From Zoogloea sp041908905 (GTDB lineage: Bacteria; Pseudomonadota; Gammaproteobacteria; Burkholderiales; Rhodocyclaceae), in assembly GCF_041908905.1 (NCBI RefSeq), contig NZ_JAYREK010000012.1, positions 28,154 to 92,153 of the forward strand: DNA of 64,000 bases. The letters are read 5' to 3'. The translations under genes were made by a program, and so were the position numbers. Below, piece by piece: positions 1 to 8,642 of the stretch. The notes under the pieces are model-generated. The model saw only the letters and a list, made by a program, of their open reading frames with translations, ran no database searches and was not told the DNA's origin. Each line of letters begins with the position of its first letter. The first letter of the stretch is position 1.

Positions 1-241
1 TGACCTCGAGGAGCGGATTGCCGCGGGAGATCGCGTTGCCCACCACGAAGACGTCCGGCTCGAGGCCGAGCTGCTCGACGCCATAGCCTTCGACGAGGCC
101 GATGCCCTGCTCCTCGAGCTGGGTGCTCATCGGCGGATAGACGTTGGCGTCGCAGCCCGTCACCTTGTGGCCGGCGGCCCGCGCCAGCAATGCCACGCCA
201 CCCATGAAGGTGCCGCAAATCCCGAGAATGTGAATGTGCAT
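1..241 (-). CDS. mpl: UDP-N-acetylmuramate:L-Ala-gamma-D-Glu-meso-Dap ligase, N-terminal part
   Basis: Partial gene: about 80 N-terminal residues on the minus strand; the rest lies beyond the left edge. Translation starts MHIHILGICGTFMGG, the nucleotide-binding loop of Mur-type ligases in the form typical of Mpl. It continues with GCDANVYPPMSTQLE and VVGNAISRGNP, also Mpl signatures. The family reattaches murein tripeptide to UDP-MurNAc during cytoplasmic peptidoglycan recycling. It is divergent from the gene at 332, with about 90 bases between them. The assignment rests on N-terminal motifs only. Confidence 0.9.
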   Translation of the reverse strand, partial: MHIHILGICGTFMGGVALLARAAGHKVTGCDANVYPPMSTQLEEQGIGLVEGYGVEQLGLEPDVFVVGNAISRGNPLLEV

Positions 242-331
242 GAGATCCCAAGCGCGGACGCGGAAACAGCGCCGCAACAGTCGTGTGTAGAATGGGCAGC
301 ATTCTAATCGAACGGGGAGCTCCGACCGCCC

Positions 332-961
332 ATGACGCGCCCTGCCGTTCCGCACCGCAGCAACCTGCGCCGCGAGATCGCCGCGCTGGCTGCCCGCATG
401 ATCGCCGAAGATGGCATCTCCGACTATGGCTTCGCCAAGCGCAAGGCGGCCCGCCAGCTCGGCGCGGTGAACGCCGACGAACTCCCCAACAACGCCGAGA
501 TCGACGCCGAAGTCCGCACCTACCTGGCGATCTTCCAGGACGAGGAGCACCTCGAGCGCCAGCAGGTGATGCGCATCGCCGCCGCCGAAGTGATGCGCGA
601 ACTCGACGCCTTCCGCCCCTATCTCACCGGCGCCGTGCTCGAAGGCACCGCCGGCCGCTACGCCGAGGTCGAGATCGAGCTGTTCCCCGAGAGCGCCAAA
701 GAGGTCGAGATCTTCTTCCTCAACCACGGGGTGGCCTACGAACACCGCGAGCCGCGCCGCAACCAGCCCGACGCCCCCGAAGCGATCCTGGTCTTCGACT
801 GGGGTGACGTGCCGGTCAAGCTGCGCATCTACTCCCCCGACGTGGAGCGCCTCAGCCGCCGCAGCCCCCACGGTGCCCGGCAGATGGAGCGGGCCCGCCT
901 CGCCACCGTCGAAGCACTGATCGAACAGGGCCCCACCGCCGCCCTGGACCCGCATTCATGA
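332..961 (+). CDS. conserved protein of unknown function
   Basis: A 209-residue soluble protein with no signal peptide or membrane segment. It is rich in charged residues and has an N-terminal helical region (RREIAALAARMIAEDG, then FAKRKAARQLG) followed by a mixed middle part. I recall similar proteins next to mpl in other betaproteobacteria but know no activity for them. The start is the first ATG after a GGGGAG about 12 bases upstream, which is only a moderate ribosome site. Its stop overlaps the next ATG (ATGA at 958-961), so it is probably translationally coupled to the thioredoxin gene. A TAGAAT at 288-293 could be a -10 element. Confidence 0.75.
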   Translation: MTRPAVPHRSNLRREIAALAARMIAEDGISDYGFAKRKAARQLGAVNADELPNNAEIDAEVRTYLAIFQDEEHLERQQVMRIAAAEVMRELDAFRPYLTGAVLEGTAGRYAEVEIELFPESAKEVEIFFLNHGVAYEHREPRRNQPDAPEAILVFDWGDVPVKLRIYSPDVERLSRRSPHGARQMERARLATVEALIEQGPTAALDPHS

Positions 962-1512
962 AAAACAAGCTCTCCATCCTCCTCACCGTCATCGTGGCCC
1001 TGGCGGCCACCGCCGTCGGCGTGTACATGGGCAACCGGCAGACGGAAGCGCCGCCGGCCGCCACCGCCGGGCAGGCCCGGCACGCGGCCCTGGACAGCCT
1101 GCTGGCGCTCACCCTCCCCGACCTCGACGGCACTCCGCAGCCCCTCGCCCAATGGAAGGGCAAGATCCTGGTGTTCAACTTCTGGGCCACCTGGTGCCCG
1201 CCCTGCATCAAGGAAATCCCGGCCTTCTCGGCGGCGAGCCGCAAATACCAGGACAAGGGCGTGCAATTCGTCGGACTCAGCATCGACACCCCCACCAACG
1301 TACGCGACTTCCAGCTCGAACACCGGGTGAGCTACCCGCTGCTGCTGGCCGAGCCTTCGGTGGTACAGCTCACCGAAGGCCTGGGCAACGCCGCCCAGGG
1401 GCTGCCATTTACCGTGATCGTCGACAAAACGGGCGTGATCAGCCGGGTAAAGACCGGTACCCTGTCGGAGGCCGATCTCGACGCCACCCTCGCCGGCCTG
1501 ACCCGCCAGTAA
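958..1512 (+). CDS. TlpA-family membrane-anchored thioredoxin
   Basis: A 184-residue protein. An uncleaved or cleavable N-terminal hydrophobic segment (residues 5-24) is followed by a thioredoxin-like domain with the active site WCPPC (Cys80 and Cys83), preceded by FNFWAT. This is the TlpA/ResA-type disulfide reductase pattern, acting outside the cytoplasmic membrane. The partner is not evident. The nearby cytochrome c maturation operon has its own CcmG, so this may serve another substrate or oxidative-stress repair. It overlaps the previous gene by four bases. Confidence 0.85.
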   Translation: MKNKLSILLTVIVALAATAVGVYMGNRQTEAPPAATAGQARHAALDSLLALTLPDLDGTPQPLAQWKGKILVFNFWATWCPPCIKEIPAFSAASRKYQDKGVQFVGLSIDTPTNVRDFQLEHRVSYPLLLAEPSVVQLTEGLGNAAQGLPFTVIVDKTGVISRVKTGTLSEADLDATLAGLTRQ

Positions 1513-1572
1513 CACGCCGCGGGGCGGCCGGCTGGTGGACAATTTGCGCCTAATTGCGGCAAACTTGCGCCC

Positions 1573-2070
1573 ATGACGCGGAAAACTCGCACCCAGGAAG
1601 CCCGCACCGAGAGCCTGCCGCAGCGTCGCGTGCTGGTTCTGCACGGGCCCAACCTCAACCTCTTCAGCAGCCGGGACGCCACCTCCGGCGAGCAGCTCAC
1701 GCTCGCCGACGTCCACACGGCCATGGAGAGCCGGGCCCGGGCCGACGGCGTGCAGCTGGAATCCTTCCAGAGCAACCACGAGGGCGAGCTGATCGACCGG
1801 GTCCAGGCCGCCGGCAGCGAGGGCACCGACTTCATCATCATCAACCCGGCGGGCTACACCCACACCAGCGTCGCGCTGCGTGACGCCCTCTGCGAAGTCG
1901 GCATTCCCTTCGTGGAAGTCCACCTGACCAACATCCACGCCGGCGAGCCCTTCCGCAAGCACTCCTACTTCTCCGACAAGGCCGTCGGAGTGATATCCGG
2001 GCTGGGCGCCCAGGGCTATCAACTGGCCCTCGAGTTCGCCCTCTCCCGCCTGCGCGCCTCCAGCGCCTGA
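1573..2070 (+). CDS. aroQ: type II 3-dehydroquinate dehydratase homologue with altered active site
   Basis: A 165-residue protein with the AroQ fold signature LHGPNLNL, the NPAGYTHTSVALRDAL segment carrying the Asn and catalytic His, and EVHLTNIHA. The normal reaction is dehydration of 3-dehydroquinate in the shikimate pathway. Two positions are unusual. The lid loop reads SSRDATSGEQLTL where the family has a GxREPxxYG-like stretch, so the catalytic Tyr is absent. HAREPFR is replaced by HAGEPFR, losing a substrate-binding Arg. There is also an extra N-terminal tail of about 18 residues. The position upstream of accB is the usual one for aroQ in betaproteobacteria. It may be inactive, divergent or backed up elsewhere. 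Confidence 0.8.
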   Translation: MTRKTRTQEARTESLPQRRVLVLHGPNLNLFSSRDATSGEQLTLADVHTAMESRARADGVQLESFQSNHEGELIDRVQAAGSEGTDFIIINPAGYTHTSVALRDALCEVGIPFVEVHLTNIHAGEPFRKHSYFSDKAVGVISGLGAQGYQLALEFALSRLRASSA

Positions 2071-2129
2071 CACAGACATCCGCGGCCCCTCGCCCGAGCG
2101 GCCGCCATACCTATATCAAGGGGAAAACA

Positions 2130-2579
<450 letters not shown>

Positions 2580-2582
2580 GCC

Positions 2583-3950
2583 ATGGCCATGTTCGAGAAG
2601 ATCCTCATCGCCAACCGCGGCGAAATCGCCCTGCGGGTGCTGCGCGCCTGCCGCGAGCTGGGCATCAAGACGGTGGCCGTGCACTCCGAGCCTGACGCCG
2701 AAGCCAAGTACGTCAAGCTGGCCGACGAATCCGTCTGCATCGGGCCCGCCTCGTCGGCCCTCAGCTACCTCAACATCCCCGCGCTGATCTCCGCCGCCGA
2801 GGTCACCGACGCCGAGGCGATCCACCCCGGCTACGGCTTCCTGTCCGAGAACGCCGACTTCGCCGAGCGGGTCGAGCAGTCCGGCTTCGTGTTCATCGGC
2901 CCCCGCGCCGAGACCATCCGCCTGATGGGCGACAAGGTCTCCGCCAAGGACGCCATGAAGGCCGCCGGCGTGCCCTGCGTGCCGGGCTCCGAAGGCGCCC
3001 TGCCCGACGACCCGAAAGAAATCGTCAAGATCGCCCGCGCCATCGGCTACCCGGTGATCATCAAGGCGGCCGGCGGCGGCGGTGGGCGCGGCATGCGCGT
3101 GGTGCACACCGAGGCGGCCCTGCTCAACGCCGTCACCACCACCCGCTCCGAGGCCGGCGCCTTCTTCGGCAACCCCATGGTTTACATGGAGAAGTTCCTG
3201 GAAAACCCGCGCCACGTGGAGATCCAGATCCTCGCCGACCAGCACGGCAACGCCATCCACCTGGGGGAGCGCGACTGCTCCATGCAGCGCCGCCACCAGA
3301 AGGTCATCGAGGAAGCCCCCGCGCCCGGCATCGAGCGCCGCCACATCCTGCGCATCGGCGAACGCTGCGCCGAGGCCTGCCGCAAGATCGGCTACCGGGG
3401 CGCCGGCACCTTCGAGTTCCTCTACGAGAACGGCGAGTTCTACTTCATCGAGATGAACACCCGGGTCCAGGTCGAACACCCGGTCACCGAGCTCATCACC
3501 GGCGTCGACATCGTCCAGGAGCAGATCCGCGTCGCCGCCGGCCAGAAGCTGCGCTACCGCCAGAAGGACATCGAGTTCCGCGGCCACGCGATCGAATGCC
3601 GCATCAACGCCGAAGATCCGTTCAAGTTCACCCCCTGCCCGGGCAAGATCGGCAACTGGCACGTCCCCGGTGGCCCCGGCATCCGCGTGGATTCGCACGT
3701 GTACAATGGCTACACGGTGCCCCAGCACTACGACTCGATGATCGGCAAGCTGATCGCCTACGGCGACACCCGCGACCAGGCCATCCGCCGCATGCGCATC
3801 GCCCTGTCCGAGATGCTCGTCGAAGGCATCAAGACCAACATCCCGCTGCACCAGGAACTGATGCTCGACGCCCGCTTCGTCGAAGGCGGCACCGCGATCC
3901 ACTACCTCGAGCACAAGCTGGCCGCCCGCAACGAGGTCAATAAAAGCTGA
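2583..3950 (+). CDS. accC: biotin carboxylase subunit of acetyl-CoA carboxylase
   Basis: A 455-residue ATP-grasp biotin carboxylase that carboxylates the biotin on AccB using ATP and bicarbonate. Visible signatures are FEKILIANRGEIALR at the N terminus, the glycine-rich ATP loop GGGGGRGMR (about residue 165), HLGERDCSMQRRHQK, and FIEMNTRVQVEHPVTE, whose Glu290 and following Asn and Arg belong to the active site. The length matches the family. A second in-frame ATG two codons downstream is an alternative start. Its stop codon overlaps the prmA start. Confidence 0.97.
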   Translation: MAMFEKILIANRGEIALRVLRACRELGIKTVAVHSEPDAEAKYVKLADESVCIGPASSALSYLNIPALISAAEVTDAEAIHPGYGFLSENADFAERVEQSGFVFIGPRAETIRLMGDKVSAKDAMKAAGVPCVPGSEGALPDDPKEIVKIARAIGYPVIIKAAGGGGGRGMRVVHTEAALLNAVTTTRSEAGAFFGNPMVYMEKFLENPRHVEIQILADQHGNAIHLGERDCSMQRRHQKVIEEAPAPGIERRHILRIGERCAEACRKIGYRGAGTFEFLYENGEFYFIEMNTRVQVEHPVTELITGVDIVQEQIRVAAGQKLRYRQKDIEFRGHAIECRINAEDPFKFTPCPGKIGNWHVPGGPGIRVDSHVYNGYTVPQHYDSMIGKLIAYGDTRDQAIRRMRIALSEMLVEGIKTNIPLHQELMLDARFVEGGTAIHYLEHKLAARNEVNKS

Positions 3951-4852
3951 TGTGGATCTCTGTCATCCTGCAGGCTGACGCGACCCGCGCCGAAGCCCTC
4001 TCCGAAGCGCTGATGGAGCACGGCGCGCTGTCGGTCAGCATCGACGACGCCGACGCCGGCACCGAGGCCGAAAAGCCCCAGTTCGGCGAGCCCGGCATGC
4101 ACCCGGCCAGCCTGTGGGACCACAGCCGCGTCGTCGCGCTCTTCGACACCGACACCGACCTGGCCCAGGCCCTGGCCACCGCATCCGCGGCGGCCGGCCT
4201 CGCCGCGGTGCCGCCGTTCACCATCGAGGAGGTCGAGGAGCAGAACTGGGTGCAGCTCACCCAGAGCCAGTTCGACCCGATCCGCATTACCGACCGTCTC
4301 TGGATCGTGCCCACCTGGCACACCGCCCCGGACGCCGACGCGATCAATCTCGTCCTCGACCCCGGCATGGCCTTCGGCACCGGCTCCCACCCCACCACCC
4401 GGCTGTGCCTCGAATGGCTCATCGAAGAGGTGGCGCCGGGCGTCTCGGTGCTCGACTACGGCTGCGGCTCCGGCATCCTGGCGATCGCTGCAGCCAAACT
4501 CGGCGCCGGCGAGGTCACCGGCGTGGACATCGACGAGAAGGCCGTCGCCACCGCCGCCGACAACGCCGCCAACAACGGCGTCAGCCTGCACCTGCAGGTC
4601 TCCGCCAAGCCCCTGGCCGGCACCTTCCAGCGGGTCGTGGCCAACATCCTGACCAACCCGCTCAAGATGCTTGCCCCACTGCTCGCCGCCCGCGTCGCCC
4701 CCGGCGGCAAGCTCGCCCTCTCCGGCGTGCTCGAAGCCCAGGCCGACGAGGTCATCGAAGCCTACGCGCCCTACATCGCCCTGCGCGTCGGCGCCACCCA
4801 CGAAGGCTGGGTCCGCCTCGAAGGCGAGCGCCCGGAACAGGACGTGCAATGA
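3950..4852 (+). CDS. prmA: ribosomal protein L11 methyltransferase
   Basis: A 300-residue SAM-dependent methyltransferase that trimethylates ribosomal protein L11. It has the PrmA-specific N-terminal substrate domain (WISVILQADA, EEQNWVQL), then FGTGSHPTT, the SAM-binding motif VLDYGCGSGILAI and the NPPF-like motif in the form VVANILTNPL. The ATG shares its first base with the accC stop (TGATG), and the accC-prmA order is common in proteobacteria. Its own stop overlaps the next start (ATGA). Confidence 0.96.
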   Translation: MWISVILQADATRAEALSEALMEHGALSVSIDDADAGTEAEKPQFGEPGMHPASLWDHSRVVALFDTDTDLAQALATASAAAGLAAVPPFTIEEVEEQNWVQLTQSQFDPIRITDRLWIVPTWHTAPDADAINLVLDPGMAFGTGSHPTTRLCLEWLIEEVAPGVSVLDYGCGSGILAIAAAKLGAGEVTGVDIDEKAVATAADNAANNGVSLHLQVSAKPLAGTFQRVVANILTNPLKMLAPLLAARVAPGGKLALSGVLEAQADEVIEAYAPYIALRVGATHEGWVRLEGERPEQDVQ

Positions 4853-6327
4853 TCCTGGCCCGCTGCCCCGCGTGCGCCACCACCTTCCGGGTGCGCCCGG
4901 AGCAGCTGCGCGCCCGTCAGGGGCGGGTGCGCTGCGGCCAGTGCCAGCACGCCTTCAACGCCCTCGAAACCCTGGTGGACGAGGGCCTCGCCGACGACAC
5001 CGCAGGGGCACACGCCCCCGTCGAGCCAGCGCCGATCGGACTGGCGTCGATCGAACCCGCTCCCGCGGAGCCGGCCTCCAGCGAGCCGCCCGCGGCCGAA
5101 GCGCCCACGCCGGTCTTCGTGCTCGAAGAGAAGACCACGCTCGAGCCCTTCCCGCCCATCGAGCCCTCCCCCGACGAGCCCGCCGACGAGCCGCAGCCCC
5201 TGCCCAAGACACCCGAGGCCCCCGAGCCCTTCGAGGCCGTCGAATCCTTCGAGGCCCCGGCCTTCCTGCTCGACGACCTCGACAGCCCCGACCAGCCCGC
5301 CGAGCCTGCTTTCGAGGCCCCGCCTCCCGCCGACGCCATTCCGTCCGACGACGCCCGTCTCGAGCCCCACGGCGAGATCGAGGCCCCCGCCGAATGGCCG
5401 GCCGTCGAGCCGGAGAGCGAGAGCCCGGCGCCGGTGTTCGACCTCCCCGACACGGCGGCGGAATCCCCCGCCTGGGCCCCCTTCGACGACGAGCCGCCGC
5501 TGACCGCCCCGGCCGAACCCGCACCGCTCGCCGACCAGCCGGCCGACACCGGCGCCCACAGCGCCGAGCCAGAGGCCGCACCGGCCTTCGCAGCGCCATC
5601 CGATTGGCCCGACCCCTCCGAGCTCGACCTCAAGGCCGAGCCCCTCGACTTCGACTCCCTGCTCCACCGCAAGGACGCCGGCGAGGCCGCGGCCCTCGCC
5701 GGAGCCCCCGTCGAGCCGCCGCCGGCACCCATGGCCTCCTTCGCCGCGCGCCCCGGCACCGACGAACGCGCCGACACCCCGCCGGCTCCCGACGGCGACG
5801 AAGACGACGAAACCGAGTCCGAGCCGGAAACCGAGGAGAAACCCTCCGGCCTGCTCCGCCAGGCCGCCTGGGCTGCCGGCGCCACGCTGCTGGCGCTGCT
5901 CCTGCTGGCCCAGGGGATGCTGGTGTTCCGCAACCAGATCGTCCAGTCCTCGCCCCACATGCGCCCCCTCATGGAGAGCCTGTGCGCCGGCATCGGCTGC
6001 GACCTGCCCCTGCCCCGCGAGGCCGCGCTGATCTCCATCGAGAACTCCGACATCCAGCCCGACGCCGGCCGCGAAGCCTTCTTCACCCTCCACGTCACCC
6101 TGCGCAACCGGGCCGAATTTGCCCAGGCCCACCCCCACCTCGAAGTCACCCTCACCGACGCCCGCGACAAGGCCCTCGTCCGCCGGGTGCTGGAGCCCGC
6201 CCAGTGGCTGCCCGCCGACGCCCCAAAGGACGCCTTCCCGGCCCACCGGGAGATCGCCGCCAAGGTCGCCTTCGAGGCGCCCCTGGTGGCCGCCGCCGGC
6301 TACCGCGTGTGGGTGTTCTACCCCTGA
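4849..6327 (+). CDS. zinc-ribbon, DUF3426 membrane protein with long acidic Pro/Glu-rich linker
   Basis: A 492-residue protein. The N terminus is an MJ0042-type zinc finger: CPAC near residue 5 and CGQC near residue 27. Residues of about 45-320 form a low-complexity linker rich in Glu, Pro, Ala and Asp. One transmembrane segment (AAWAAGATLLALLLLAQG) precedes a C-terminal DUF3426 domain with two Cys in SLCAGIGCDLP. The zinc finger is probably cytoplasmic and DUF3426 periplasmic. No biochemical role is established. The chosen ATG overlaps the prmA stop; the frame is open further upstream, but that part lies inside prmA. Confidence 0.88.
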   Translation: MILARCPACATTFRVRPEQLRARQGRVRCGQCQHAFNALETLVDEGLADDTAGAHAPVEPAPIGLASIEPAPAEPASSEPPAAEAPTPVFVLEEKTTLEPFPPIEPSPDEPADEPQPLPKTPEAPEPFEAVESFEAPAFLLDDLDSPDQPAEPAFEAPPPADAIPSDDARLEPHGEIEAPAEWPAVEPESESPAPVFDLPDTAAESPAWAPFDDEPPLTAPAEPAPLADQPADTGAHSAEPEAAPAFAAPSDWPDPSELDLKAEPLDFDSLLHRKDAGEAAALAGAPVEPPPAPMASFAARPGTDERADTPPAPDGDEDDETESEPETEEKPSGLLRQAAWAAGATLLALLLLAQGMLVFRNQIVQSSPHMRPLMESLCAGIGCDLPLPREAALISIENSDIQPDAGREAFFTLHVTLRNRAEFAQAHPHLEVTLTDARDKALVRRVLEPAQWLPADAPKDAFPAHREIAAKVAFEAPLVAAAGYRVWVFYP

Positions 6328-6345
6328 CCCGCCCTTTACGCCCCC

Positions 6346-7281
6346 ATGTCCACGCTCATCTGCGGCTCCATCGCCTTCGACTCGATCATGGTTTTCCATG
6401 ATCGCTTCCGCAACCACATCCTGCCCGACCAGCTGCACATCCTGAACGTCTCGTTCTTCGTGCCCGACATGCGGCGAGAATTCGGCGGCTGCGCCGGCAA
6501 CATCGCCTACAACCTCAAGCTGCTGGGTGGCGAGCCGCTGATCATGGCCACCGTCGGCGACGACGCGGCCCCCTATCTCGAGCGTCTCGACCGCCTCGGC
6601 CTGCCCCGCACCCACGTCACCCGGGTGCCCGGCAGCTTCACCGCCCAGGCCTTCATCACCACCGACCTCGACGACAACCAGATCACCGCCTTCCACCCGG
6701 GCGCGATGATGATGTCCCACCTCAACAAGGTCGGCGACGCCAGCGGCGTGCGCCTCGGCATCGTCTCGCCGGATGGCCGCGACGGCATGCTCGAGCACAC
6801 CCGCCAGTTTGCCGAAGCCGGCATCCCCTTCATCTTCGACCCGGGCCAGGGCCTGCCGATGTTCAACGGCGACGAACTGCTGGCGTGCCTGCAACTGGCC
6901 GACTACTGTACGGTCAACGACTACGAGGCCCGCCTGCTGTGCGAACGCACCGGACGCAGCGTCGAGTCGCTCGCCACGGACGTGAAGGCGCTGATCGTCA
7001 CCCGCGGTGGCGAAGGCTCCGAGATCCACACCGGCGGTCGCCGCATCGAGATCCCGACAGCGCGCCCCAGCGTCGTCCAAGACCCCACCGGCTGCGGCGA
7101 CGCCTATCGGGCGGGCCTGCTGTACGGCATCGAGCAGGGCATGGACTGGGAGCAGACCGGCCGCCTCGCCTCGCTGATGGGCGCCATCAAGATCGCGTCC
7201 CGCGGCGGGCAGAACCACACGCCCAGCCGCGACGACATCGCCGAAGCCTACCGTGAGGCCTTCGGCACCACTCTCTGGTGA
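6346..7281 (+). CDS. PfkB-family carbohydrate/nucleoside kinase
   Basis: A 311-residue ribokinase-like enzyme. PfkB signature 1 is seen in FGGCAGNIAYNLKLLGG and signature 2 in QDPTGCGDAYRAGLLYG, which holds the catalytic Asp and the anion hole. The ICGSIAFDSIM start resembles adenosine-kinase-like members of the family, so a nucleoside substrate is plausible, but the sugar cannot be read from the sequence. It lies 18 bases after the DUF3426 gene with no clear ribosome site. It overlaps nothing downstream. Confidence 0.85.
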   Translation: MSTLICGSIAFDSIMVFHDRFRNHILPDQLHILNVSFFVPDMRREFGGCAGNIAYNLKLLGGEPLIMATVGDDAAPYLERLDRLGLPRTHVTRVPGSFTAQAFITTDLDDNQITAFHPGAMMMSHLNKVGDASGVRLGIVSPDGRDGMLEHTRQFAEAGIPFIFDPGQGLPMFNGDELLACLQLADYCTVNDYEARLLCERTGRSVESLATDVKALIVTRGGEGSEIHTGGRRIEIPTARPSVVQDPTGCGDAYRAGLLYGIEQGMDWEQTGRLASLMGAIKIASRGGQNHTPSRDDIAEAYREAFGTTLW

Positions 7282-7292
7282 AAGGAAGAACC

Positions 7293-7748
7293 ATGCGAAT
7301 CCTCAATCTGACCCTCGCCCTGCTCGCCACCGTCACCATCACGGGCTGCGCCAGCGGCCTGGGCGGCGGCGACTACCAGCGCGCCGAAGCCCGTCGCGTC
7401 ATCAACGTGCGGATGGGGGTCGTCGAAAGCGTGCGCCCGGTCAAGCTCGAAGGCACCAAGTCGCCGGTGGGCACCCTGGGCGGCGCGGCGATCGGCGGCA
7501 TCGCGGGCAGCACCGTCGGCCAGGGCAAGGGCTCGGCCATCGCCGCGGTCATCGGTGCCGTGGCGGGCGGCCTGGCCGGCTCCGCCGCCGAAGAGGGCAT
7601 GACCCGCAAGCAGGGCATCGAGATCACCCTCAAGATGGACAACGGCGAGCTGCTCGCCGTCACCCAGGAAGACGGCGGCGAGAAGTTCCAGCCGGGCGAG
7701 CGCGTCCGCCTGCTGCAGGACGGCGGCAACACCCGCGTCACCCGCTGA
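7293..7748 (+). CDS. glycine-zipper outer-membrane lipoprotein, SlyB/17-kDa antigen type
   Basis: A 151-residue protein with a lipoprotein signal peptide (MRILNLTLALLATVTITGC, lipobox Cys19). A hydrophobic glycine-zipper stretch, GGAAIGGIAGSTVG...GAVAGGLAGS, follows at about residues 67-105. The SlyB/Pcp family sits in the outer membrane and is linked to envelope integrity. I chose the ATG at 7293 because AAAGGAAG lies directly upstream; the frame also has an earlier start at 7278 without such a site. A hairpin terminator follows. Confidence 0.88.
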   Translation: MRILNLTLALLATVTITGCASGLGGGDYQRAEARRVINVRMGVVESVRPVKLEGTKSPVGTLGGAAIGGIAGSTVGQGKGSAIAAVIGAVAGGLAGSAAEEGMTRKQGIEITLKMDNGELLAVTQEDGGEKFQPGERVRLLQDGGNTRVTR

Positions 7749-7773
7749 ACCCCGCCCGTCGGGCAGGCCTCAT

Positions 7774-7798
7774 GAAGGGAGCTGCGGCTCCCTTCTTT
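7774..7798 (+). terminator. rho-independent terminator
   Basis: A perfect 9-bp stem (GAAGGGAGC / GCTCCCTTC) with a TGCG loop is followed by TTT. It lies 25 bases after the lipoprotein gene and closes the plus-strand run that begins at 332. The T-tract is short, so termination may be partial. Confidence 0.75.
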
Positions 7799-7883
7799 GC
7801 GTTAATGTGCCGGTAACACCGCCTTCAAGGCCCTGCAATGCAGCATTCCCACAATGCGCGAAAACCCCAAGAGGATTCTCGCC

Positions 7884-8642
7884 ATGCTGCAAAAGCAACA
7901 ACACCTCGCCCAGCGCCCGGGCCGCAACCTGCACGTCAGCCTCGCCACCAGCCAGACCGAAGTGCTGGAAGCCCAGAAGCTGCGCTACCGGGTCTTCGCC
8001 GACGAGATGGGCGCCCGCCTGACCACGCGCACCCCGGGGGTGGACCGGGACCTCTACGACGCCTTCTGCGAACACCTGATCGTCCGCGACGAGGACGCCG
8101 GGCGGATCGTCGGCACCTACCGCATCCTGTCCCCCAGCGCCGCCCGCGAAGTGGGCAACTACTACTCCGAGACCGAGTTCGACCTCACCCGCCTGCGCCA
8201 CCTGAAGAGCCGCATGGTGGAGATCGGCCGCTCCTGCATCGACGCGGACTACCGCTCCGGCGCGGTGATCACCCTGCTGTGGTCGGGCCTCGCCCGCTAC
8301 ATGCTGGAGAACAAGTACGACTACCTGATCGGCTGCGCCTCGGTGAGCATGGCCGACGGCGGGCACGCCGCGGCCAGCCTGTATAATCGGCTCAAGGACG
8401 AGCACCTGTGCCCGCTCGAATACCGGGTCTTCCCCCGCACGCCACTGCCCCTCCAGGCCCTGCGCCAGGACATCGAGGCCGAGACGCCGCCGCTCATCAA
8501 GGGCTATCTGCGGGCCGGCGCCTGGATCTGCGGCGAGCCGGCCTGGGATCCCGACTTCAACACGGCCGACCTGCCGGTGCTGCTGCCGGTATCCCGGCTC
8601 GATGCCCGCTACGCCAAACACTTCATGGGACGCAAGGACTGA
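7884..8642 (+). CDS. olsB: GNAT-fold L-ornithine N-alpha-acyltransferase (OlsB type)
   Basis: A 252-residue acyltransferase of the OlsB/hemolysin-like GNAT group, which makes lyso-ornithine lipid from ornithine and acyl-ACP. Recognisable blocks are EAQKLRYRVFADEMGA, DAFCEHLIV, RIVGTYRIL, VEIGRSCID, and IGCASVSMAD near the middle. An earlier in-frame ATG at 7854 lacks a ribosome site, whereas AGAGGATT lies at the right distance before 7884, so I prefer 7884. The next gene is an OlsA-like O-acyltransferase, which supports the pathway. A role in acylated amino acid lipids other than ornithine remains possible. Confidence 0.82.
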   Translation: MLQKQQHLAQRPGRNLHVSLATSQTEVLEAQKLRYRVFADEMGARLTTRTPGVDRDLYDAFCEHLIVRDEDAGRIVGTYRILSPSAAREVGNYYSETEFDLTRLRHLKSRMVEIGRSCIDADYRSGAVITLLWSGLARYMLENKYDYLIGCASVSMADGGHAAASLYNRLKDEHLCPLEYRVFPRTPLPLQALRQDIEAETPPLIKGYLRAGAWICGEPAWDPDFNTADLPVLLPVSRLDARYAKHFMGRKD

